Source: Clitoria ternatea
Taxonomy: Eukaryota > Streptophyta > Magnoliopsida > Fabales > Fabaceae
DNA length: 64,000 bases
Reading direction: 5' to 3'
Assembly: GCA_037962975.1 (NCBI GenBank)
Contig: CM075675.1
Span: 30,196,501 to 30,260,500, forward strand
Shown here one piece after another: positions 20,648 to 32,754 of the stretch (its first letter is position 1; each line of letters starts with the position of its first letter). A model generated the notes under the pieces. The model searched no databases. It was not told the DNA's origin and saw nothing but the letters and a program-made list of their open reading frames with translations. The position numbers and the translations under genes are program-made.

Positions 20648-22853
20648 AAACAATTTAAAATTATCAAATTAATAATATAAATTTTTATATAAAATAAAAG
20701 ATTCTAATTATTAGCCATTGGAATAGTTTATCTTAGTAATACATAAATTATTATAGTGATGGTTTAAAAGTTCTATCCTACACGTAAAGCCAATCAAAGG
20801 TCAAAATTAATGGATAAATATTATGATGATTAATAATCTCAAAGTTACCGAATCCTCCATGCAACAACAGAAAAGCATGAGTCGCGAACCTTGAGACTGA
20901 CTCTAGGATTAGTCAGAAACAATTCCGTAGAACAAAGGTAATTAGATAAAAACTCTTGCGTAATTTTGGGGTGTTTAGTTCCGTTCGGTTTGATTAACCT
21001 TAAATAAAATTTTATATCAAATAATATTTTGACTGATTCAAATAACGTAAATAATTAATATTAATTTTTAAATTTTTCTATTTTTATAATTTTATTTTTT
21101 CAATTAGACAAACACTATTTTTTTAACTGAATCACAAACCCATTACATTATAGTTTGTTGTTCTAGAAATGGAGAATGTGGGGAGTGAGGTCCAGCTGTT
21201 TAAAAGGGCACAGGACATAATAACAAACTGCACACCACCATCCCTATTTACTACAACCCATGAATCCATGCATTATTTTGCCGACAATCACGGGTCATAC
21301 TTGACCCCACAACTTAATGTACTATACCAATCCAGTTCCCACTACTACCTATCAACATAAACACACAGTTGAAAAAATAAAATAAAATAAAATAAAAGGT
21401 CAAATTTTGGTCAATATATAGTGTGTCTAATTCAATCAGTCAAGTTAGTAACAGAATCAAATAACGTGAGACCATTAAAAAGTGGCTGGTTTATTTTTCT
21501 ACTTTTCAAAACATTACCATTAAGGCCACAAAACAAAGCCAAATAAAACTTCATCACCTTAGGGGTTTGTTTGGTTCGTCACTCTATCCTCCGTTTCTCT
21601 CCGTCACGGTGCATTGAATGGTCATTTCTCCATCGGCTCCAACGACCCATCGTTTGGGCATCCTCCTGTCCTCCGTTCCGTCAACGTGAACAGAGCTCCA
21701 TTAGTCGTCTTCGAGCTCCACTCAACGTCGTTGGAGAAAAAGTCAAACATACCCTAAATTTATTCTTCAAAAGTGAAAAGACTCTTCAACTCATAATTTA
21801 AACAACTCACGTTACACTAAGTTAAATTAAATTAAACCACCCAAAAAGTGCTACTTTCATTTCTAGCTAGTAGCAAACATCATTATGTACATATTAAAAT
21901 AATGCAAAATATAAAAGAGAAAAAAAAGATGATGAATAGACAAACATCCCTCATAACATAACCATAAGTCCGTCAAGGAGAGGCCATGTGAACTCAATCA
22001 ATCCCATATCATTGTCATATTGTTTGCCAGATGGCCTACATGCAAAGCCTTTATAATACATGCACTCAACATATAATAGGGTTTTAATAAGGTTGTCATT
22101 ATTTATGTTTACTATATTTTATTTAAAATCTTATTTATTTAAGTTTAAATTAAAGTTTATTATAGTTTTATAGTATTTCTTAATTAAAAAAATAGTTTCT
22201 ACAATAAAAAAAAGGAAACCATGATTCGTTAATTTTAAAATTGGGATAAAAATTATTTTTTTCAATTGAAGAATACTATAAATTACAATATACTCTAATT
22301 TTAATTTAAACAAATTAGATTTTTGGAACCGAATGGTCATAAATTTGTTGAAACCTAACCCCTAAGTACAAGCAAGCCTTCAACTGTTACACCAATCTCT
22401 TAACGAATGTGACCCAACCCCAAAGCTCGATTAAGTGATTATTTAGTATCTAGTTACGAAAAATAAATTTCAAATTTTGTTTCATCAACCAATTAAAAAT
22501 TTATTTTTTCCAAGGTTAATTGAGAAAGCATGGTTCTAAACCACGAACCCATGTCATTCCAAAACCATAGAAAAATAATATCGACAACAACCCACATAAT
22601 CAAAAGGCAAACCCTTCACCCAAATTCATTTGAGTGGGCCCCTTTTCAAAAACCTAAAAACCTACTCCTATTTATATGTAGTTTTAATTGCTCACACACA
22701 AAAACTAATAATCCTTTTAAACACAGAGATTACCAAGATAAATTTAACTAAAATACCTAACGCTATTTATATATATCATTATAAATCATGTTTAATAATA
22801 ATATATGGAAAGTATGGGATTATTAAATATGTAAAATTACAACATAAAAGGAT
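20648..22853. other. Intergenic DNA downstream of the aspartic protease gene
   Basis: AT-rich, with an AAATA microsatellite at about 21377-21398 and a possible small MITE at 21559-21758 (separate entry). The final few hundred bases would contain the 3' UTR of the minus-strand protease gene. No other gene is seen. Confidence 0.6.
21559..21758. mobile_element. Possible MITE with TTTAGGG/TGTTTG-type inverted ends
   Basis: The left end reads TTAGGGGTTTGTTTGGTTC. The right end, read inward, is TTTAGGGTATGTTTGACTT, an imperfect inverted repeat enclosing about 200 bp that is notably GC-richer than its surroundings. No clear TSD is visible. The style recalls Tourist/PIF-Harbinger or hAT MITEs. Confidence 0.35.
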
Positions 22854-24335
22854 CTAACAGTTGTTGGGTGAGAATGCCACCAAAGAGTTCGCAAGATCAA
22901 ATGTGACACGTGTCCCCTGTTGCTGCACGTTTCCTATGATCGACATAGACGACGTCGTAGGCGCAAACGCGAAACAATAAGTACCGGAGCCATCCACCGG
23001 AATCAAGTAATTCTTCGCCGGCAATGACCACGTTTGACCGCTGCTAAACCGAAACGCCACCGTCGGCACGCGCACCGACTGCAAATTCGACAGGTCATAG
23101 CAAGTGTCGAAAAGCGCCACACTCGGCGCGGAACGCAGGTTCTGAGTCATCCTCCGGAACACGTCGCGAACCGAGTTATAAGCCTGAGTCCGCAAACGAG
23201 TTATTGCGGTCCCTGAGTCAACAATTATCCCACCTCCGCCGGAACCATCCATGGCGAAAGTCTCCGGCGGAACTGCCACCACCTCACTGCCGACGCTCAT
23301 TCCAGTTAGCTCAACATAGTAGAAAGTGTCCATCTTCTGGTTCTTCAGCATTGGCGCGGTGACCGAGTCACCGGGTCGCGCTGAGTTGAACTCGAGCGTC
23401 GACGATTTCCCCGAGTCACGGTCCACTAAACAGTACGAAAAGGACCTCGCTTTGATCTGCGAGGTTAACGAAAGAGGCCCGCCACCAAGCCCAACAAGCC
23501 CAGCAGCGCCAATGAACAGACCCTCGTTATCATGCCCGCACCCAATCGCGACCCGATCAACCGACCCGGACACCCCAAACGACACTGTTTCCGTTACGTA
23601 CTCCCCAACAGTGAACGACCCGTCACCGTATGAAACCTGATAGAGACATTTTCCGTTACGGCACCCTGACATCTCCAAGGCTGAACACTGTTGTGCGTCG
23701 CAGGTTAACGGGTTGTACGAAGATGACGTTGTTGGATCGAAAATCGGGTCGGATTGTTGGTAGCAATCGGAGCAAGGTTTGCATTGGAGCCAGTTAATGT
23801 CACTTCCGGTATCAAGAACCATGTAGAAGGGTTTCGCGGGTTGACCAACTCCGACCCGGGAGAAGTACTCCCCGCTTCCTTGACCGGTGCCGGAGGAGAC
23901 CGGCGTTGAGAGGTCCTCGGGTAGGATTTCGGTTTGGGTCGGGTAAAGGTCCGATTTTGAGACATTGTTGAGGGTGAGTTGGAGTTTTGTAGTGAGCGAG
24001 TTGACTCGTGCTGAATCACGGGCGAGTCGGGCAAGGACGAGGGATTTGTAGGTGGTGTGTTTTTCGTTGAGGAGGGTTTCTCTTGGGTGGAGTTGGAGAG
24101 TGAAAGAGGAAGAGGATTTGGAAGTGGAAGTAGGTTGTTGTTCCTTGGAAGGTTCTAGAAGGTTTTGGGGGTTAAAGGAGAGAATTTGGTGGGCTTGATG
24201 AAGAGAGGAAGTGATGTCAAGGATGGTGGTTGTGTATGATGGGGTTGTGCGAGAAGGTGTGGACGGTGGAAGAAGGGAAACAAGGGTTGTGATGATGATG
24301 CAAAGGGTCAGTGACAATGGTGGATTTGGAGTCAT
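22854..24335 (-). CDS. ASPG1-like A1 family aspartic protease (nepenthesin type)
   Basis: An intronless frame of 493 aa. The Met at 24335 is chosen over the one at 24512 because it is followed at once by a signal-peptide-like segment (LSLTLCIIITTLVSLL), and the longer start adds a Ser/Pro-rich tail unlike the family. Domains: signal peptide (about 1-28), prosegment to about 145, TAXi_N half with catalytic DTGS (Asp175), and TAXi_C half with DSGT (Asp373). A Cys cluster after the first catalytic site (CKPCSDC, 185-191) is the nepenthesin-type insertion. The C-terminus (SIIGNVQQQGTRV, ending FSPNNC) is typical. Length and motifs match Arabidopsis ASPARTIC PROTEASE IN GUARD CELL 1 (about 500 aa), which acts in ABA-linked drought avoidance. 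All key residues are present. The stop is TAG at 22854-22856. Confidence 0.9.
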   Translation of the reverse strand: MTPNPPLSLTLCIIITTLVSLLPPSTPSRTTPSYTTTILDITSSLHQAHQILSFNPQNLLEPSKEQQPTSTSKSSSSFTLQLHPRETLLNEKHTTYKSLVLARLARDSARVNSLTTKLQLTLNNVSKSDLYPTQTEILPEDLSTPVSSGTGQGSGEYFSRVGVGQPAKPFYMVLDTGSDINWLQCKPCSDCYQQSDPIFDPTTSSSYNPLTCDAQQCSALEMSGCRNGKCLYQVSYGDGSFTVGEYVTETVSFGVSGSVDRVAIGCGHDNEGLFIGAAGLVGLGGGPLSLTSQIKARSFSYCLVDRDSGKSSTLEFNSARPGDSVTAPMLKNQKMDTFYYVELTGMSVGSEVVAVPPETFAMDGSGGGGIIVDSGTAITRLRTQAYNSVRDVFRRMTQNLRSAPSVALFDTCYDLSNLQSVRVPTVAFRFSSGQTWSLPAKNYLIPVDGSGTYCFAFAPTTSSMSIIGNVQQQGTRVTFDLANSLVAFSPNNC

Positions 24336-25167
24336 TTTTTTGTTGTTGGGAAGGAGGGTGGAAAGAGTGAGTGTGGAGTGTGGAGGTGGGTGGCTTGGCT
24401 TTATTAGTTTCAAAAAAGGACTAAGGACAAAGAGAGAGGAAAGAGAGAAAGGTGTTTGAATCAGATTGATTTGTTGGTTGGTGGATGGAAAATTTAAAGT
24501 CAGAAAAATCAATAATCACTTGTATTTTTTTATTAAGTTGAAAATACTTATATTATGATAAAATTAATTTTAACTTTTCTTTTCATAAAAATTAAACTTA
24601 AAATTTTATTTAAGAGGTAAAATTAATTATGCATTGTTTTTTAAACTTAATTTAAATATATTTCCAGTAAAAAAAATTATATCACAACCATTCATAGATT
24701 TCATGTAAGTAATTATTTTGTAATTTCGGTAATAATTATTTTAAAAATTATATTTCTATTAAATTTTAATTACTTTACAACATGATGTACGCTAATTAAA
24801 CTTTTTTTTATATTAAGTACATCCATATTCCATGCTTCTTTAAAGACCTAGTAACTTCAAATTTTCCTGCCTAAAGAAGTGTATTGAGCGGTAGCATGCA
24901 CTGCTTGAATTTATTAATAAAGTGAGAGAAGTGTTTGGTAACACATATATTAGAACTATAAAGGATTAGTTGTCTTTTTAAGTTTATCAACTTTATTAAA
25001 TGTTTAATTTTTTCTTTAATTTTTAATTGTATGATTTGTATCATTTAATTATTTGATTAGTGAATATTTGATCTTTTAATTTTTAGTTGTATTATTTTAG
25101 TTTCTAAATTATTCAATTTTTAATATTTGATCCTTTTATCTATTTTCCATCCAATTGATGATGTGAA
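24336..25167. other. 5' UTR/promoter of the protease gene and AT-rich spacer
   Basis: Upstream (minus orientation) of the protease gene. A CT-rich leader (about 24340-24470) is followed by AT-rich DNA. A TATA-like TAATATAAG (minus) near 24550 is possible but weak. No other gene is seen. Confidence 0.4.
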
Positions 25168-26070
25168 CTATAACATCTTGGGTATTAAATTACATTAATT
25201 ACACAATAAAGAATTATTAAATAACTTATTTTGAATTATTGTGAAATAAATTATATCAATTGGTGAGATTTTTTTTAGTTGATGATGTGATTAATTAATG
25301 GTGAATAAGTAAGAGATTAGTTGTAGATTAAATTGCAATAGTAAATTATAAATTATCAAAGGGTAAAAGTAAAGTATGTTTAATTAGAAAATAAAAAGGG
25401 AAAAAAAGGGAATAATTATGAAATATAAAAAAGAAAAATAAAAGAAAATGAAAACACAAAATGACAATTTTACCCTTTAAACATAAAAACTTGTTTCTCC
25501 TTCATTTTTCCCATTCTTCATGTGTCTTCTTCCCACAATGTCCTCCATGGTCGAAGGTTCTAAGTGTTATTAAAGGCCCATTTCATTATCGAAACTCAAA
25601 ATTGGTTACGTATTTTGGATCTCGGAAGCAAGGTAAGACTATTAGTAGTTTTAATTTTGCAATTTCCCTCATTCTCTCTTCCCGAATTGGGGTTTTTAGA
25701 GATAGTTCCTCTTTTTCCCCTTCCGTGGTATTTTAGGACTTGAAAATGGTAATTGGTAAGATGATCGTTCTTAATAAGCTAATGCGTGATGGTTTTTACA
25801 TTTCTAGGATTCGAATCAAGGGTTGGAGGACCGTAGGTGAAACGAAAATCAAGCACAATATTAGGAAGTGAAAGAGGTAAGCCCTAAGAGCCTTGAAATG
25901 GAGTCTTGAATCATTTTGGTAAAATGGGTAACGAGTTTAGAAGTCGATGTTAACTCTGCTTTGTGGTTTTTCTTAATTTTAGCCAACCTAAGGAGTTGAT
26001 GAAATTGGTAGTTGATTTGAAGCTGTGAGAGTGTGAAATTAAGGTAAGGGGTGTGTTGGGTTAAGATTAA
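25168..26070 (+). repeat. Degenerate LTR-like sequence, TGTAACATCC family
   Basis: It starts CTATAACATCTTGGGTATTA, resembling the TGTAACATCCCGAATTTA start at 16578. The block at 25472-25520 (TACCCTTTAAACAT, then TCTCCTTCATTTTTCCCATT) parallels 16750-16810. No terminal partner or TSD was found, so the right edge is arbitrary. Confidence 0.35.
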
Positions 26071-27478
26071 TGTAGAAATTTCACTAAAGCCATTATGCAA
26101 AACTGGCATCTCACATAATAGTAAAATCTAATATCGGCTTCCAACACCACGCATGAGATTCATGATCTGCTACCGATTTGAGTCATTCTCTCAATATCAA
26201 AAGGTCAGAATTGATTTATGAGATTGCGTGTTGAGAAAACAACATGCAAAGTAACTGATGGGAAGGTACAATCATTAAGTAGCGTCACTGTTGTGTGTCA
26301 TTCTTTCTACAATGATCAATCCAGCTGACATTTTGTATGGTAAGTTCACTTACTCGGAATGACTCTTCTGCTGCTCTAAGGTATAAAAACTTACAAATCA
26401 ACAATGAAAATGTAGAACATTCTTACTATAACTTACACTCAAGCTCTTTCATTCTCGTTGAATATCTTACTGACTTGAGCGCTAGAGTGTCCTTATAGGT
26501 TGGGATAGAAATGTGTCAGGTCGTCCGTCTGGGGTCTGTGGCCCGACCTGTTTAAAGCCTATATAAGTCAGGTTTGTCGGGCTAGAAGACTAAGCTTAGG
26601 CTTTTAAAAAGGCTTTTTTAACTAAACAAATCAGGCCATAGGCTTTCTAAAAAACCTTTGAAGCTCAATAGGCCGACCTATTTAATTAGATTAATTATTA
26701 ATTAGTTATATATATAATATATTTATAACATAAAATTATATATATATATATATATTACATATTTATATTTACATAATATAAATTAATATTACAAATTTAC
26801 AATTAAAAAAATTAGAAGGGAAGGGAACACAAATTTTTTAGGTTATTCTCAGCCTTTTAAAAGTCTCACTATAAACAAATCTTTTTAAACAGATTTTTAA
26901 ACGGGCCAGATCTTCAAACAGGCTAGGTCAGGCCTTAAAAAAAGCTCATGACAGGCTAATAAGTCAAGTTGAGGCCTTTCAAAGTCCATCCTAGCCTAAC
27001 CCATTTTCATCCTTACTTATAGGTGACACCCATTTTCGCCCCACAACATGTGAGGTTAGTGGTATTTCGTTCAAAGGAGCATTCCAAGACTCTTATTTCC
27101 TCAGTAAAATACAAGATATAATACTGAATCCCTGCTGGACCAGTGTAAAATACATACAGAAAAGCATCGTTTGAGGGCTGGTTCCCATATCAGATCTTGC
27201 ACCCCAACCTAGACCTTTATTTTAGAAGATTATTTCTTTCTCCTCAATTTTAGAAAATTTTCTCAATCGCCTCAATTCTAGAAAATTATCTTTATCTCCC
27301 TTTATCTAGGAAAATATCTTTATTTATTAGATACTAGGCCAAAATCAAGGCCCTTCTTTAGTGTATAAGTAAGGCACCCAGAACTCTCTCTATAATTTAA
27401 GTGACATTTTAATAAATAAACTATATTTTCCTAGAGTAATTCTCTAGGGTTTGGTACCTTATACGTTCAGAGTGAATA
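26071..27478 (+). repeat. Tat-type 5' LTR interrupted by hAT MITE
   Basis: It aligns block by block with 36177-36805: CTAATATCGGCTTCCAACAC versus CTAACATCGGCTACCGGCAT, GAGATTCATGATCT versus GAGACTCACGATCT, and AATCCCTGCTGGACCAGTGT versus GATCCCTACTGGACCGGTGT. The conserved GAGCGTCGGAGTGTCTTT-like motif is split at 26500 by the MITE. Confidence 0.6.
26493..27024. mobile_element. hAT-type MITE with 8-bp TSD
   Basis: The element at about 26501-27016 is flanked by TTATAGGT at 26493-26500 and 27017-27024 (the match extends one more C to the left). Its ends are imperfect inverted repeats: GGGATAGAAATGTGTCAGG at the left and AAGGATGAAAATGGGTTAGG read inward from the right. Internally it is built from AGGCTT/AAAAAGGC and GACCTG repeats around a TA-rich core. 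No coding. A related copy lies at 56332-56835. Confidence 0.75.
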
Positions 27479-27508
27479 TTTTGGCACCCACCTATAGGGA
27501 TCGGTAAA

Positions 27509-28740
27509 ATGGTTCCTACATCCTACAAGAGAAGACTAACTCTGAGAAGGAGGAAGATGGTGACCACACATAGCAACATCAGGAAGAGAAAGGATGAGGA
27601 CACCCAAAGAGATTAGGATAAATAACGAAACGAAAACGACCAGATGAAAGAGGTCCTGACCCTGGTTAAGACACTACAATGCAATGTAGAAGAATTGAGA
27701 AAGGAGAATAAAGACTTACGGAACCATCAGATGGAGGAGCGGGAGGCCTCTAGCTATCAAAACACGTAGGCCACAAACTTAAGAAAGATAGACTAGAGCC
27801 CTCAATTCCTTACTCTATACATCTATTCACTAAGGCCATAATGGCAGCTCTAACGCTATGCCATTACAAGCCCCCATGATGGAGAAATACAAAAGAAAAG
27901 GTGACCCAGAGGAACAGCTCACGCTTTTCACAATAAACCTCTTAATCTCTAGGGCGTCCGACACCCTTCTATGAAGAACCTTCCCCACTACCCTCACTAA
28001 ATCTTTTTTTATCAGCAAAAGAAAATATATTAAATGAGGGTACAAGAGGTACCTTAACCTATATATAAAAAAATATTACTCACAATCCTAATGAGCATAA
28101 AAGAGGCTCCATATACCATTCTACACAACTTTTAAAAAACTCATTCGTTCAAAATCTTAACCAAAGCTAAGATCTGTAGTGAACCAATTCAAACATCTTC
28201 TCAATAGACACATTCCCATCTTGAAAAATTGTGTCATTCCATGTATCCCAAATAGTCCAAATAACAGCGAATCACAACACAACTAGACCAATTTTTGTTC
28301 CATTGTCAGAACCATATCCCATAATACAATCGAAGTTTTCCTTACCACATTGATGCAAAACAGAAGGAAACCCCAACTTATGAAAACACCTCTACCAAAG
28401 ATAATAAGATACGTTGCATAAAAAAATAAGTAAGAGGAAGTCTCCTCACAATCTCCACAAAAGACGCATAAAATAAAAGACTCATCAAGAACCACTCCAT
28501 GTGTAACTAAATTGCTTTTATTTTAAAGATGATCAAGCACTAATATTTCACATCCCCTTGAGAAACATCTCATATTTCACAGAACTTATCGAGAAGTTTC
28601 TTACCTAGTTTGCCTCCAACCTGGTGGTTCAACAGACTTTTTATAGCTTGGTCAACCTCAAGCAGGGACGAAGGAAGACACTTAAGCAGTTCATGACACG
28701 CTTCAATGAGCATCCATACAAAGCTGAGACCTAAGCTCGG
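27509..28740 (+). pseudogene. Tat-type gag remnant, interrupted by LINE fragment
   Basis: It starts at ATG 27509. A basic N-terminus and a charged, coiled-coil-like stretch (EVLTLVKTLQCNVEELRKEN) are broken by TAG and TAA codons near 27620. At about 27870-27990 the sequence reads MMEKYKRKGDPEEQLTLF and ISRASDTLL, matching the gag core. After the LINE insert (about 28003-28565) it resumes with NLVVQQTFYSLVNLKQG and KTLKQFMTRFNEH. Several stops; non-functional. Confidence 0.55.
28003..28565 (-). mobile_element. 5'-truncated LINE fragment
   Basis: On the minus strand a frame at 28283-28495 contains CVFCGDCEETSSYLFF, the start of the zinc-binding domain found at the C-terminus of plant non-LTR reverse transcriptases (zf-RVT). 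It continues to a 3' end ATATTTTCTTTTGCTGATAA followed by A residues at about 28003-28010. It sits inside Tat gag. The 5' edge is approximate and a TSD was not confirmed. Confidence 0.6.
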
Positions 28741-29130
28741 ATGTGGCCCTCCATGTAATATAGACGGAATTACGTCTGGGTAAGTTTTCTAAATCTTTAG
28801 CCAAAAGCTCCCGACTAATATGGACAACTTTTACTCATACTTTATGAAAAGTACTCACACCACCATCAACATAGAAGGCAACCCTTTGACTTCTATAAAT
28901 ACACGACAGTCATTACACATAAGATATGTTAATATGATTCCTCATGCTTAAGCTTTGGTATATATATCATACTAATTTGAACGTCAGAGTATTCTTGTAA
29001 GTGACACCATATTTTTCCCCAACACAAAGGAGATCAGATTAAACATTGATATCCAACCCTCTTGTTCCACATTGGACTTGAGAAAAACATATCAAATCCC
29101 TACTAGACTAGTATATCTTACTACACATAT
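28740..29130 (+). repeat. Tat-type LTR fragment
   Basis: It holds TATAAATAC near 28895, then the conserved block (TTGAACGTCAGAGTATTCTT, then GTAAGTGACACC) at about 28976-29008 and CCCTACTAGACTAGT near 29098, matching other Tat LTR ends in the window. The left border is unclear. Confidence 0.5.
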
Positions 29131-32100
29131 TCACTCGGTACCCCATAACGGCCATATCACATTCAAGCAAATAAAATGATTTCCTTCCTCTCTAATTTAT
29201 TCATATTTTAATACATCCAAACACCCATAAATCCCTTTTATTTTCTTTCATGTTTCTTCCATTTACACTTTTTTCCACCTATATCCCTACCTCCTAAATC
29301 ACTTCGATTTAGTAAAACAATGTTAATCATTTCTATAAAGCCATATAATTCAAATAACATGGAATGAAAAAACACATTGGTCTGTTGGGTCTTGACTCGT
29401 CCTAGAAATAAGGCCTGCCTCATCTAACACTAAGCTCGTGGACCGACCTGTCAAAGTAAAAAAAAATATTTTTTTAGGAAAATATGATGGGTTGACCCAC
29501 TAGAAATTTCTATAATAATATATGTAAATTAATATAAAAACCATAAAAAACCTAAAAATACTTTTCTTGAAAATAAATCAAAAAGAATAATGAGAATAAG
29601 GTGAAAGATCTTACTTCTTTTTTTAGTTTTAGCAAAATAAAAATATTTAAATTAAAGTATAAATTATTTCATTAATAACAATTATATTATTTTAATTTTA
29701 AACAGAATCTGACCATCCCTAATAAATAACAACAAGAGGCGAAACACTTGCCCTTGGTTCCTACATTTCACTAACTCCAAGTGATAAAGTGGGCTTCAAG
29801 TTAACAACCAACCATTTGTCGATACAAAATTTCCAAATTTAGGATTGTGTATTACAATATATGTGATCGAAATACATATCACATAATAATTCGTTACATC
29901 ATTATTGTATTAATTTTTTTTCACTCTTTTTATACTGTTTATATTTCAGGAAAGAAACTTGTTTAGCACATGCATTAACGGAATAATCGAAAAGGAAAGC
30001 AAAACTAAAACGATTCGATACAAAACAATTACAAGAAGCACACAATTAATATTTAAGTATTTCAAAGTTCCATGTAGACAATTTTATACTCAATTGAACA
30101 CTCTCCTGCTTCTAGTAGGCTAGAGTGAGTTTTCTTATGTTACATTTTCTTCTTCTTTTCGGTCAATGGTTACATTTCTTAAGTAACACTTTGATGTTGA
30201 CAAAGTAGTTATCTTAGTCTTGATCTTCATATTTTCGGTTGGAAAAGAAGGATCATTTTCATTGGGATCAAAAAAGTTGAGAAGAGACTCAAAATTGGAT
30301 GATTTAATTGCTTGACGTTTGGTAACTTCTTAGAAACATTTTTTTTAAATAAACATAATATTATTTACTTTGTCATGTTTTGTTTGGAATTTCATCATAC
30401 AATTAACAAATCACACAGAAAATATTTTGTGGGGGAAAAATAAAATCCACTTTAATAACTTTTACACTTTAAAAAATTAATCTTTAATTATCAGTTAGGA
30501 CATTGGTTTCACCTTAGAAATAAATGTTACTCCAATCACATAGGATGCATGCACGTTAAGACACTCATACCAAGTTATTACATTCTTCTCCTGGGCAATG
30601 CTAAACTAGTCTATTAACAATATTGAGAAAAAAAAGTTAATTCAATTAGTTAAACAATGAACTTATGTTTAATGTAAATTTTTTATTGGTAAGGAATATG
30701 AAAATATTTATATAAATGTTTTGTCGAATTTTAAGACCGATGAGTTTCTAAAAACCAACTTATCAAAAAAAGATTTAAAAAAAAGACTAATCTTCGATCT
30801 AATATTAAATCATCACTTAATGATAATATTTTTAATGAGTTCAGTCCTTTTGACATATTAAACTAATTAAATTAAATTGATTGATTTAGTTGTATTTTAA
30901 AAGTAAAAATGACGACCAATATAAGATTGTCAATGCGAAATAAAAATCAAAATAAAAAGCTAATTATAACATATATGTAACATTCTAATTTTCTGAGGCA
31001 TTTTGTGAAAAAAAATTGACGGCTCAAAATAATTATAAAAAATGTAGTAGAATTATTATTTTTTCCAATAATTGTTGTTTTTCTCAACCCTAAACCCTTA
31101 AAAGCAAAAATAAATTGTTTGTTTTCGGTGAATTAGTAGAATTGGTTTATAAAAAATTGGCACAGAGTTCCAGAAAACACTCCCAAAATTTCTCTTTTGG
31201 GCTTTGGCCCATCTTGTTGGAATCTATTTTATCTTGACACTTTAATGCATTCATGATATTTACCAAAAACAAAAATTGCATTCATAACATTGGTGGTCAC
31301 AGCACCCACCTAATGTTGTAAATTTATGTGATATATTTATGACTTGTTGAGTTGAGAAAAGAGAAAATTTACAATTTGATTTATAAAAAAGTAAAAGTGT
31401 AAACAGTTAAGAATTGAATTTTTTTTATTTGTTTGGGTCTATAAGAAAAACTGTTTATCTTCGTAATCAAAACTCGAGTAAGGGTTGTTTGGATTTGAAA
31501 ATATTTTCTGTTTATATATATTTTTTTACAAATTTTTAGAAACAATAAACATAATGACATGTTTGTAATTAAAACTAAAAAATAGGAAAGAAAAATATGA
31601 GATGAAAAAAAATAACCCCTTATCTTTCTCAATTTTAAAATTTCTCTACATTAAAATGAATTAATCTTAGATTTTTTCGCTAAGTAACTGTGGTGGTAAT
31701 TTAACAGGTGGACAGAAGAAATTTGCTATTTGCTACAAGATAGTTCCTCGAGAGTGCACCATAAGTGCTGTTTAATTTAAAGTGGAACTCAACGCTTAGC
31801 CAAATGGTTCAATCTCTTGCTATGTGACAAATTTGGTAGTTTTTTATTTTAAAAATACTTCTTTGTATTTTTAATTGGTAAGTTTTTTTCAAGTATAAAA
31901 ACCTACTTCAAACTCTACTCCTGATTTGAGTTTCTTATATTATGAATTATGATATCAACCTTTTTTAATCAGAAATATTTTAAATACTAATTTAGCTGAC
32001 GGTGAATATCACTTTTTACTTGTTCGATTTTTTCTTAGTTAATTAATGAAATATAAATATTATATTCTCCTATAAACTCTTCTATAAATTCTCCTACTAC

Positions 32101-32754
32101 TTTAAAAAGTATTGAATAAATCATCTTAGTGTAGTCAAACATTATTGTTGAAAATCAAGTATGAATGGAAGTTTCATATTATATAGATAGAGATAAGTTA
32201 AAGGATTTATAAGTGAATGTATCTATACACTTTGGTATCCTACGTCTGTGCTTATATATCTCTTAGCTCGTAACCTTAATGTATGACTCACTGATATAAA
32301 GATTAACGTATGAAATCTTGAAGTTTACCTCAAAGTTTACAAACCAGATCTCTAGACTAGACAAGACAACCATTGGGGCCTGACTTACTCTTGAGATTTG
32401 CTTGAGCATTAACTAACTATCTTGATCCAAGTATGACATTATCATTCCACTGTCAGATTAGGCTATGTTCTGGTTATTGCTGGTATAGGAGGGTTGCTTG
32501 AGTGAAGGGTGAGAATATAGGGATTAGTGATGGTATACCAAGTTATCCCAAATAATGCCACCGATTGGTAGCAATTTAATTATGTCCTGTATAAGTACTA
32601 ATTAGCACTATCCCTTTCCTAGCCCAGTCACTGATTTTATATACAACTATGTTTAATGATTGGAAAGGTGGACATTATGGACACTATGTATGATATATTA
32701 CCAATGCAACAATTAGACCAAAGCTCATGTCAATGGTCTCTATACTAAAAGTTT
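29131..32754. other. AT-rich intergenic DNA
   Basis: No gene recognised. A GTAACATTCTAATTTTCTGA stretch near 30970 weakly recalls TGTAACATCC-type LTR starts. A block at 29385-29450 resembles the GACCTG-rich MITE interior. The last several hundred bases may include the 3' UTR of the minus-strand CLPS1 gene. Confidence 0.55.

Larger units (their letters stand above)
26071..29130 (+). mobile_element. Pol-deleted Tat-lineage Gypsy element
   Basis: An LTR (26071 to about 27478, hit by a hAT MITE) is followed by a TTGGCACCC primer-site-like sequence (27482), gag remnants (27509-28740, hit by a LINE fragment), then directly a second LTR segment (about 28740-29130). The second segment holds a TATAAATAC box near 28895 and the motif TTGAACGTCAGAGTATTCTT. 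Protease, RT and integrase are absent, giving a shortened non-autonomous structure. Edges are approximate. Confidence 0.6.

Noticed and set aside
21571..21801. A 76-aa plus-strand frame
   Set aside because: It lies within a GC-richer segment bounded by inverted ends, more likely a MITE than a gene.
23034..24459. Several frames opposite the aspartic protease gene
   Set aside because: They are shadows of the GC-rich coding sequence on the other strand.
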